Of a DNA stretch of 20,896 bases, positions 1 through 11,100 are shown one piece after another. The translations under genes were made by a program, and so were the position numbers. Each line of letters opens with the position of its first letter. Position 1 is the first letter of the stretch. Source of the DNA: Didymodactylos carnosus (taxonomy: Eukaryota; Rotifera; Eurotatoria; Philodinida; Philodinidae); NCBI GenBank assembly GCA_905250885.1, contig CAJNOQ010003249.1, positions 1-20,896 of the forward strand, read 5' to 3'. The notes under the pieces are model-generated. The model searched no databases. It saw only the letters and a list, made by a program, of their open reading frames with translations, and was not told the DNA's origin.

Positions 1-111
1 GTTATTTTCCCTTTCTGTTCTTCTGATATATGTATTCACTCTTCTGCTTTTTATGATATGTATTTTCTCTCTTTCTGTTCACTCTTTTCCCATGGGTATT
101 TTTCATTCCTA

Positions 112-154
112 TTCTTCTCTCTCTCACTCTCTCGCTCTCGCTTTCTCTCTCTTG
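112..154. repeat. CT-rich microsatellite
   Basis: This is an imperfect run of CT dinucleotides with interspersed CG and CA steps. It is low-complexity DNA, and no function can be inferred from it. Confidence 0.85.
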
Positions 155-1673
155 TACAATAGCTGTTTTTCCCAGTTTCCCAAAGGGATCTTCCTGTAGC
201 TGTTAAGATGTTAATTAAAGCTGTTGTAGATGTTAATTTACTGAAATAAAGTGTGTGTAACAGTTACATTCTTCTTTGGCTATTAATTGTTGGATACAAA
301 ACGATTCTGAAAGGAATAACCTCACAAGGATTTCTAAAATTGAAAAACTTGTATTTTGAGACGTTTTTCGGTCTTTTTTCTATAACTCGGTAAAGAAATA
401 ACTCGGTCTAAAGTAAAATTCCAAAGTTATACCTCTGTGCTATGACCTTGAGTATCTCTGGTAAAATTTTTAACTCGACCGGATGAAATTTAAGGAGGGT
501 CGTAATGTGGTCCAATGAAAAACCGAGTTTTTTGAAAAACTGGTGAACGGCAATAGTTAAAAACTTGAACAAAAATCAAAAAGTGCTTCATTGAGTTTCC
601 AATCAGTTTTGAAAATAAGAACCTTAGTGAGTTTAGTTTTTTTCTCATAGCATTTCTACGGAAAGCTCAAAATGAGAGGAGGAGTACCCTTAACAGAACC
701 TGACGGCGGGCTTTGTGAATTACATACTTCTCGATTAAACTCCAAATTAACTAATGAAATATGTTCTCGTTAAACACACGATATATTAAACTATTCATAG
801 ACAATTAAAAAACACTTTTTCTGCTAATCTACAAGTATGAAGATGTTGTTAAGTGAGAATTTAGAGTGAACCAACAACTAGATAATGAACACAATTCTTA
901 ACATAATATTCTATCATTCAGAGTCGACATTAGTCTAAATTTAAAGTATTTAACAATATCAGAGCTGTTTCTCATGTTTTCATGTATACTTCAATTCTCT
1001 GAAATATGTGATGCCTGCTGTTAAAGCTGCTATTCTCGAACGAAAGTACAATTCCTATAGAATGGCTTAAATTAAACACATTGTGTTATATTCAACACTT
1101 TTTATAGGAAATTACAATTGTCTACTTACTTTTAATTTTATTTAAACGAGATAATAATAAATAAACAATCATAACGATATGTTTTTTAAGACAAATATAT
1201 CGTTCCCTTACATGTATATTAAATAGTTCATTTGAAAAAATATACCAAACGTCACCATCTAAACACATTAGACTAAATTTCTCTTGTAATTGTTTCTAGA
1301 TAAATAACTAAAAGACTTTTAGTGAAGCCTTGATTTTCATGATATAAAAACAAAGATTAAAACATTTATGTCCTTGAATTTTCTTAGAAATTGATTTTAG
1401 AAAATTATTGTTTGTATCAATTATCAAGAAAATAAATCACAGTCTAAGATTCATGTTCTGTTCTTTACACTTGTTCCTCTAGTTACAATAAAAAATTGAA
1501 CAAGATAGAGAAATGTAATCGTGTCCAGTTGGGATTAGATATAGAATGGAAAATATTGATGGAGAAAAAAACCGTATAATAATTATCTAAATATTTTGAA
1601 TAGAAAAGAGGAAAGAAAAGAAATGATGACAAACAACTTGAAATAAGTAACGACGATACGATTTGATTTTACA

Positions 1674-1681
1674 TATATAAG
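1674..1681 (+). promoter_or_regulatory. possible TATA box of the NtA first exon
   Basis: The octamer TATATAAG lies about 130 bp upstream of the ATG at 1804, a plausible distance for a core promoter plus a short 5' UTR. The region is very AT-rich, so a chance match is likely enough to keep confidence low. Confidence 0.2.
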
Positions 1682-1803
1682 TAAATAGTCAATTAAAAAT
1701 ATTTTATGTTTGAATACAAACACAGAAAGAATAACAAAAAGAAAAACAGCATTGATTTTATCTTTTCTATCATCATACTAAGAGTTAAAATCAAACGATC
1801 ATC

Positions 1804-2191
1804 ATGATCTATTATCAAATTTTACTATTTTTTAATTTTAAATCTATTATTTGTTGTCAATATCAAACATTGAAAATTAATAATAAAGATATTATACTAA
1901 CTGGACAAATTCATTCGATCTATCGATTGTATGACAGTCAAACGTATTCAGCTTTAGTCTCTGTTAAAAGAATTATAAAAGGTGAACAAAGTTTAATATC
2001 ATTTATAAATCGACCTTATTTAAAAAAAAATTTAATTATAAAAATACAAAATTTTGGTAATTTAACACTATGTAATAGTCATGTACAACTAGGCGATGTA
2101 AAAATATTTTTCATACAACATATTAATGATCATCTTGAATTAAGTAACAATTTGATGACAATGACAAAAACAAATTTGAAAAATATCGAAG
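1804..2191 (+). CDS. AGRN: Exon 1a: signal peptide + NtA (laminin-binding) domain
   Basis: The ATG at 1804 opens a hydrophobic leader (residues 1-19, MIYYQILLFFNFKSIICCQ), which fits an ER signal peptide. Residues about 26-129 match the agrin NtA fold, a TIMP-like OB barrel that binds the laminin coiled coil. Diagnostic stretches are DIILTG (29-34), YSALVSVKRIIKGE (48-61), GDVKIFF (97-103) and the terminal TKTNLKNIEG. The exon ends before the donor GTAAGA at 2192, after 129 codons plus one base (phase 1), which joins in frame to 8031. The whole NtA domain is one exon. This N-terminus would give a secreted, basement-membrane form. Confidence 0.9.
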
Positions 2192-5100
2192 GTAAGATGA
2201 ATGAATATTTTTGTTTTATATAAATTTATAAACTATCTATCATACATCTGTTATGTGATAACTCATATTACTTGTTATCATATTGAAAATGAATTTTGTC
2301 TCATAAATGAACTATTGTAAAAAATTGATAACGTTTTCGGATAAGACAAAATCTACGTTTAACATAAGAAAGAGGAGAGCTCCTTATTCCATGGAAAAAA
2401 AAATAATCAAACGAGAACGGAGTTTGAACTGAATGAAGAACGGAGTACGAATTATTAAATTTTTACGCTGATTTAGAGAACGGAACTGAAAAGAAAACGA
2501 TTTGAAAATTATTTTTTCACTGTATTTGTACAGTTCTAAAGTAAAATTTTTCATACACATACTTCTTCACATTTACACATCGATATGGAAACAGTAAACG
2601 AAACATATTCTGAGACTGGATTTTTGCAAAATGATGTAAAGAATTAGAAACATTAGCACTAAGATGGTCTCAAGATGTTATTAAACATGCAACTCCAATT
2701 CCATGAAATATTTTCTATATGGTAGACCAAAAAAAATCTAGTCTTGCTCTGCTTTTTTGAAATACCATATATATTTTCACTTTTTTGTACAATATTTTTT
2801 TGCGTATAATGCAAGATATATATATAAATCATAATTCCCTCTTCTACCATATGACCGTTCTCTTTTCCACTTTTTCGTTTTATAATTCTGACCGTTCTCT
2901 AATCACTCCAAGTTTGATCATAAATAGACTATCGGTCTCTTTTTAAATCGAACTCTGTTCTCTAAAAAATCCTTGTCCTATTTCATGTATCAAAAAATAA
3001 AAACAAAAATGTTTAAATTTATTAAATAGAACTAAAACAGTTTAGAATTTATTTTATGCTTTTACTGTAATCAGATGACGAATTAATCGTATATTAATTA
3101 GATGTGATCTATTAACATTAATGGCAAATTTAACATTTATAAAAGGTTTTTGTGCGTTTTTTTTTCTATTAAATATAAAAATATTGATGACCTTGAAAGT
3201 GATCGATGATAAAAAAATAGAAATTTACATAAAAAGTCTATAAAATTGAAATAGATAGTTTCCATCGTTTTTTAAATGTATTAAAAATGTTGTCTATTTG
3301 TATTGATATCCATAAGAGAGATTTCTATATTTAGTTAAAAAACATTTGGATCCTATTAAAATACTTTAGTCGCTGATATGACTTCGATTTAGAGTATTAA
3401 CCGATGATTAAATAATCAGATCATTAAATGGAAGTTTTATTTTTAAATTGTGATTTTTTTCAAATTGATTACATAATTTTAGTGCAAAAAGAAAAACAGT
3501 TGTAACGATTGAATTACGTTACTATGGATAAAACTTAATTTTTGCATCAAAAGCGATAAATAACTTGAAAATGACAACTAAGAATAATCAAATTAATAAA
3601 TTTATTCGACCATATCCTGTTTCTTCATTGACATCGAGTGTAATTATTAGTCAGAACATTATAGTATGTAGCAAAAAAGAAAAATTACGCAATTTGGTGT
3701 AAAAATAAGTATGTGTATATCTTTTTAATGAATTTGTTTCCATGAGTAAACGTAGAAGAAAAGAAAAAAAAATGTCACAGAGAGAGAGAGAAGAGAAGAA
3801 GCAATATTTAATATTCCAGATAGTTTACTGAACGTGTCTATTCTCAATAAAAAAAAACTGTAAATGCGACACAAGAGAGAGTAATTAATCAACCAATGTC
3901 AAAAGCATTTTGGGCTTTTAGTAGTGATTTATTTGGTGTTTATTAAACTATCTATTAAATAATTGGATAATATCTTCTTGATACTAGATGATGATTATAA
4001 ATATGACTGATTAAGGTTACAATTAAATAGAAAGTCGTGTAAAACAATTTGTTAGAACTTTATTACTGGTAATTGTTGTTTGTACAAAGACATAGTTTGC
4101 GTGTGTCTAACGACAAAAACATTGAGAATATTGATTTTCCTTGATTCTTATTCATGGAATTATAAATTAGTGCAGTCTATTTTTGTGTTTCATGTTTTGA
4201 CGTATCAGTTCGTAAAGTGTAGACAAACGAAGTAAGATGAGAATATAGATTGTTGACTGATATTATTCATATATGAATGATAACATTCTAGAATGATACA
4301 TACCCTATACAAAATCCTACGCATTTCGTGTCTATTTCCTACAAGGATCTTAACATTTAGGATCCACCTGATATCTTCCTAGCAGGAGCCTAAAATGCTA
4401 GGATCCTACCAGGATTTCGGTTAAGTTTGTTTAGAATCCTAACAGAATCTTAGAAAATCCTATGACTTTTGGGTATATCTGATTTCGCTCGGATTCTGTA
4501 AGATTTTGTTAGGATCCTAATAAATTAAAGCGAAACTCTAGTAGGATATTGGTAGGATAGATCTCGGATTCTGTCAGGAAACTCATAGGGATTTTACTTG
4601 CGTAAGGTTGATGATATTTAAGCCATTTTATGATACTATAGTATATGAAGTATCTCGTTGTACCGAATGGAATTGTCATCCAAGATCATACACACGAACA
4701 GTTTGAACCGCTGCACTGTTAACTAATTATAAGAGCTGGTTGGTGTCTATACTTAAGGTGGGAGATGGACCATCTCTAGCTCTCTCGCAGGAATCGCCTT
4801 GCAAACTTCCTGCCTCGTCATCACCCCGTACCTCGCCAAGTTTCGATAAATGTACTTCACGGGGATCGCCCCGTAAGTTTTCTGTTCCGTTGCCGCCTCG
4901 TCCACCGTCAACTCTTGATAAAATTTTCCTCTGGCACTTTCTCATCGAACCTCCTGAGTTCGGAAAATCTCTGCTAACATAAGCTATTCATGGTTTTACC
5001 TTGGTTCACAAGAAGAACTATCATCTTTATTATAAAAATAGATCAAAATAAACATAACATCTATCTCTCACAAGAAAAAATGTCCTTTGCAAAGTTTGCG

Positions 5101-8100
5101 TCGTGTAGTTCTAGCCTAGTCATCGCCCCGTACCTCGTCAAGCTCTCAAAACACCATTCTCGCGGGATCCGCTTAAGAATCACGGACCCTCGCGAGAATT
5201 CTCGTCCATCGTCTCACTTCTGGTCTATACGTTCTTTCTCTGGGCACATTTTAATAATACACTGTCCGTTGTGAACCCAAATGAATATACTTGCAGTAAA
5301 AGTTTAATAACTCAAATTTTAGACAAGTACTCAATTGCTCTGCTTTTCACCGATGTGTTCTGTATATAAGTATATGTTATTTTAACATCTTTTTTTCTCA
5401 GAAGCCGATTGATGACTCTTTTGACTTGTATTCAGGATGGGATAATTTAGTACACATGAATACTACAGTAGTCGGTGGCAGATATTAGATTCAACAACAA
5501 CTATGCTAAATAATGAAAATAACCCTGAGTATTTTATAACACTGACCGCGAGTGTTAAAAAAGCGCTTGCTTAAATACTCAACCACTCAAGCCTTAAATA
5601 CATGAATACTAGTGAATTCAAAAGGCTTTAACGGAGTATGAGTTGCATTACTGCTGAGGACTAGTATTTTGTTTGAATATATATTTTCTACACTGTAAAA
5701 AATAAAGTGTGTAAATGACACACATAAAGTGAACGCAAAGTCGATTCCCAGTGACCGCCCAGAATGCACGGCGTATGTATGTAAACTACACACTGAGAAG
5801 TGATCGTCTGGCTCTACACACTGAGACTAATGATATAGTCTACTTGTCTAAACTATCTGTACTAAAAATATCTCAGATTCATCAGTCGATTGTACAAATC
5901 TACCATATGACGATGGTTTTTTTTCTTATACGTTTTTGCCGGAAATGACAGCATATATACTTTGGAAGATGGTGATTATGATTCTGAAATTATTTTTTCA
6001 TTCGATGCAGTAGTTCGGGGGAAAAATGGAAAGTAGGAGATCCTTTTAACAATAGTTTTTGATAGATGTGAGACATCGGGATTTTTTGTATGAAATGTTG
6101 AAAATAACACTAGACTACAGTTAAACAGAAATATGGATTAGGTAAATACAATGTATGATTGAAACAATCTATCTTTCAAAGAGAGTATGTCGCATAACCT
6201 GCTAACATTTATGGTCGTTGTCTCTCGTAGTGATATAATTCATGCTGATGATCAACTTCTGTTCACCATTTAAACTCTAAAAATTACTATTTTTGTCAAA
6301 ACAAGTTAGCCGACAAATCATCTTGACATCCTCGTCGATCGATCTTTGAGCAGAGGAAGATGGATAATATAAGAGAGTGAATAAACAACATTATAGGCAT
6401 CGGTCTTGTAGGGTGAAATTGTGTGGGAATTTAGTTTTGAATAAATTGAAAGTAGTGTAGAAAAGGGAAGTTGAACGTAGTATGGAATTTACTTGTCCAT
6501 ATCATTTCGAAGTGCATTATTTTGGGACTTGTAGAATACTATCAATTTGATTTAATTCAACTTTGTTCAACATACTTATCCAATGGTGATTATCTTGGTG
6601 AACACTTCAAGACGATTAAACTTTCTATTATTTTTTTTCTTACCATTATGATTTACATTAATTACTATAAACTATTTTTAAAAAGTCACTACATTGTTAC
6701 TCAATTAGCTCAAGACAAGGCTCTATGACAGACGAATAATTACATTAAAGTGATTAGATAAAGAAAACAATTTTTTTTTGGTTTAAAAGAAAAATGCAAA
6801 TAAAACTAGAACAAATGTGTGTTTGTTTTATTGGAAAAGCCGTTATATGGATATTTTTCCATAGTGAAACAGTGCACTGAGCAAGAACCAATTTAATGCT
6901 ACTAATAAAGAAAAAAAAAAGCCAGTCATTTAGAACATATAGGGAATATGAATGAATGGCTAGACATAATATGTTTTAACACATCTGATTTTAAAGAATG
7001 GACATCACTAACGACTGTCAGTATTTAATTGTGAAGTGTTGAAATTTGACAATGTCTGAAAATTGATCAAAAACACGACTTTGACTTATTACATGGATAG
7101 CTGACTTACTCCTATATGTTCAAATAATTAAGTCAATTTTCTTTTGTCTTATTATTAATACTTTTTTCTATCTCAAAACCCATGCTAATAATATGTTGAA
7201 CATTAATAAATTTAAAGAAGTTAGAACATGATTATTTCGAAAGAGAAATAGAAGATATACATGTCAAACACTACAGAGATGTTTGTATCCGGAGACAGAA
7301 TGAACATTTCTTCTTTTCTTTTTTCGCATTTGTTTTTGTTGCTTGCTGCTTCTTCCTTCATCTGTAGTGATTGAACCGTTTGATTCAATTGTTTTTTTTA
7401 TTTTTTATTTCTATACCACGCTATAAACTAACTATCTCTCTAACTATATTTTTTTTCTTCATTCTCTTTCACTTGTACGAACTACAAAAAGAGACAGTAA
7501 TGATATTAAATAGTTCCACTGCTTTACTCTCCTATTCTACTAAAACATACGATGAGTGAAGAAGCCGAAGAAGGAGACAATAACGCAATGAACGACAGAG
7601 AATGATGATGTCTTGTTGTTAAGATTTGTTTGTTGTTATTGTTGATGTTGTCGTAGTTAACACATACTTCTCTTTCTCTCTCTCGCACTTCTTGTCATCG
7701 TGTCTAATGAATGTATCTCAACAATCAAAATTCGCCAATGATGAAAAAAAATCCAAACAACATCAACGGAATCATAAGTATCGAACATTATTAATTATTT
7801 TAACAATTCTAATATTACTAGCTGCTATTTTCATTGCCATTGTCATTTATAAAGCATTAAAAACAGGTAAATAATCTAGTCTCAAATAGATGATTTTAAA
7901 ACAACATTGTAAATATTTGATCTATTATTATCTTTCTTCTATTATAATTTATAAAAATCGATTGAAGAAATCGTTGTTTAATTCTATGACATGACTATAA
8001 AATTAACTCTAATCTCTCTTCACTTAATAGGAGCAGAGAACGATCAATTTTTAAATCCATTCATTGAAAATGCGACAAATGATAGCAGTAAGTTTTTGAT

Positions 8101-11100
8101 TTTCAATATCATTATGATTATTGTATTTTAATAATACTATTTTAGATCAGATAATTCAATCTCGATCGAATCAAGGTGAAATATTTCCATGTATATATAT
8201 ATATATGTATTTTTCTAAATGTTTATGTATTTTCACTTTTCTAGATCGCATTCATTCATTATTATTGTGTCAAAATGAAATATGTAAATATGGTGAAACG
8301 TGTAGTGAGCAGGGAAAATGTATATGCCTGTTTAATTGTTCACAAATTGATAACGAACGTGTTTGCGATCAAAATGGAGATATTTATGAAAATCAATGTT
8401 TTTTTGAACAATCAAAATGCAATTATAAAAAAAATATTGAATTAATCGATGCTAAAACATGTCGTGAAAAACTTGGTATACTTCTAAATTCATCATATTA
8501 AATATTGAATTTGTTTATATATATTTGTACAATTTAGGTGCTATTCAATCTTCGTGTTTATCGATGACATGCTTGTATGGTGGATCATGTGAAGAGAAAA
8601 AAACTGAAAATGGAACATTATATGGAGAATGTGTATGTCCAAATAATTGTAGCGAATATATGCGTGCAAATATCGATAATAAACCGGTGTGTGCTACCAA
8701 TAATAAAACATACAACAGTTTGTGTGAATTAAATAAACAGGCATGTCAACAACAACAAAATTTTACATTGGCTTACTATGGAATATGTGGTAAGAATATT
8801 ATTTTAAAATTTTAGACTAAAATTAAAATAAATTTTATTTTAAATTCATTCTTTCATGGATAAATCATTTATTTTATCAGATCCTTGTCGTGATTATTTA
8901 TGTACATATAATTTGGAATGTGGTATTGATGCTTATCAACAACCACAGTGTAAATGTGTTCGAGAATGTTCATCAGAATATCATCCAGTATGTGCAAGTA
9001 ATTATCAGACGTATGACAATGAATGTGAAATGAACAAATATGCCTGTCAAATGAAAATTAAACTACAAAAACTAAACGATGGACAATGTAACAGTGGTAC
9101 GAATAGAATTCATAAGACTTTTTTTAACTTCCGAAATAAAAAGAATTATGAATAAGAATGATAAAATATCTTATTCGAATAATTTTGAAGAGAAATTTAG
9201 TTTTTGTGATATAATAATATTTGTCTTGATCTTGATTTTAAATCTGAAAAAATTGATATTTCAAGAGAATGCATAATTACATATTTTTAGTACGATTGAT
9301 TTATCCTAGAATAAGTCTTGAGTTTGTCAATCTTTCAAAGATGAGTAATATGTCTAATCTATCGATTATATTTTCTGTCAGTTCTTATATCATTATCCTT
9401 CACTTTTAATACTAGATCACTTATGTTATCGAAAGGAGAAGAACACGAAGAAGGAAAAAGAAACTCTCTATTCTACTCGGACAAGAAGAAAAATTTGAGG
9501 AAAATAGAGAGAGAGCGAGAGAGAGAGAGAGAGAGAAACGGCCTCAACTAATTTGCGTTAATAACTTAGACTTAGGATCGACAAAAATCAGTTTCTATTA
9601 TTGTTCAAGAGAGACGAGAAAAAGTGACTGTGTATAATGTTTTATTTAGTAGATCTATGTAGAGAGAAAGAAACAAAAATCAAATTTAGCTCTCAATAAA
9701 TGTGAATAAAGATAATATATATATAGGAAAAAGAAAACTCAAACGACTCTCGATCATGAGAATAGTGTTCAGGAAACCATGACGCAATAAAATTCTTTTC
9801 ATAAGACTAATTAATTACTTGTATCAGTGACTGTCTGAAGAGTAAACGTATAAGAATTTATTAGGAGATTTTTACTATTCAGATCTTTTTGCAATTGTGA
9901 ACAAAAAGCTCTAAAAATCAAGTACATATTTGTGAAAAAAGAAAAGTCAAGTTAAAAACATGAAATTGAAAGAACAAGTGAAAACGCTCTCTAATGTAAA
10001 TTATCGCGAGGAACAGTTCAATACTTTTGTTTAAATATTTTGTTTAACATTGATCTTCAAAACCTGTTGTTCTAAAAGTGGCTTATCACATCTTAAACAT
10101 AACATGTTTGAATATTTAGATGGTTAAGGTCCTATTCATTTTCAAAATATGAAATTTTCCCATTTTAGCGTGTCTTAATTTACGATGTACGACTGGTAAA
10201 ACTTGTGTGTATGAAAATGGTATTGCCAGTTGTCGATGTGCACAAAACTGTACAGATCAAGTATATAAAATGAAGATCGAATATTTTTGAATCCACAGTA
10301 TTCATTTTTGATGTTATGTTTTTTTAGATTGATAATCCTACGTGCGGTTCTAATCTTGTTACATATCGTAACCAATGTGAAATGGAACGTGTTTCATGTG
10401 AACAAGGCGAGACTATATATTCAATAGAAAGAGAAAATTGTAAGTTTAACGCAAGTCTATATTTACTATGTGTAAATATTTTTATTCAACACAAAACGCT
10501 CTAATTAATTTAAGTAAACTTTAGACTGATTGGGGGGCGAGGGGGAGAAGAGCGAGAGAGAAACCCATTCACAGACCGCTACTATTCAAGAGAGTGTCTC
10601 TAATCAAGTGTCTACCAACTTCTAAAGCAAGATACATCTCATAGAAATAAGCAATACTGTAATTTCGTTTTGCCTAAAAACGTTTTATTCTGCAAAAGCA
10701 AATTATACGCAATGTATTGTAGTATTCTCGCATGAGAATTGAACGAAAATGCATATAGAACACAAACATGGTGGTTTCAATTTATTTTGATTGAAAATGT
10801 AATCGAATAACGAAAGTATCTCAGTACTACAGAAGATTTCAACGGCTTTTTAGACAATTATGCCTGGATCTCGGTGCAGATAAACGTTTTTTGGAATTAT
10901 AGTAACCAGTTTTGTTACTCATACCCTTAGCATTAACTCAAGGTCAAGTTTATTGAATACAAACACTTTCACTATAAGAGACTAAAAAGTGAAAAAGTCC
11001 TTGTGTAATCATCATTCCGACTTCTCTGATTCAAGAACCAAAGATTTCTGAACAAAATCAAGTTAAAGCATTTCTTATCTGTGTAAGACCTACTTATAAA

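Larger units (their letters stand above)
1..1803. other. 5' flank, no coding sequence seen
   Basis: I see no convincing reading frame on either strand. The first 160 bases are pyrimidine-rich with a CT microsatellite. Bases 300-720 are less AT-rich than the rest and could be an old dispersed repeat, but I find no ends. The last few hundred bases before 1804 are A-rich and presumably hold the promoter and 5' UTR of the downstream gene. Confidence 0.6.
2192..7706. other. long first intron / upstream region of exon 1b
   Basis: This 5.5-kb stretch has no exon I can support. It holds a GAGAACGG-rich patch (2340-2985), copy A of the 290-bp palindromic element, a GC-rich repetitive island (4735-5275), a short hairpin, and a CACTGTA-type repeat edge near 5690. 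The sequence just before 7707 presumably contains the promoter of the membrane-anchored form. Short open frames here (for example around 6471-6728 and 7371-7559) look like chance frames in T-rich DNA. Confidence 0.7.

Noticed and set aside
4740-4982. 80-codon open frame, with an overlapping 72-codon frame on the other strand, as a gene
   Set aside because: Both frames come from the same GC-rich repeated DNA, no family is recognised, and there is no supporting splice or start context.
6471-6728. 85-codon hydrophobic open frame as a small membrane protein
   Set aside because: Composition is what T-rich intronic DNA gives by chance, and it does not start at an ATG.
7371-7559. 62-codon hydrophobic frame upstream of the membrane-anchor exon as a signal peptide exon
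   Set aside because: It is the wrong frame relative to 7707, has no donor giving phase 1 to 8031, and is a poly-T-driven translation.
10529-10562. G-rich run as a G-quadruplex
   Set aside because: Only two long G runs are present, so four separate tracts with loops cannot be made without forcing.
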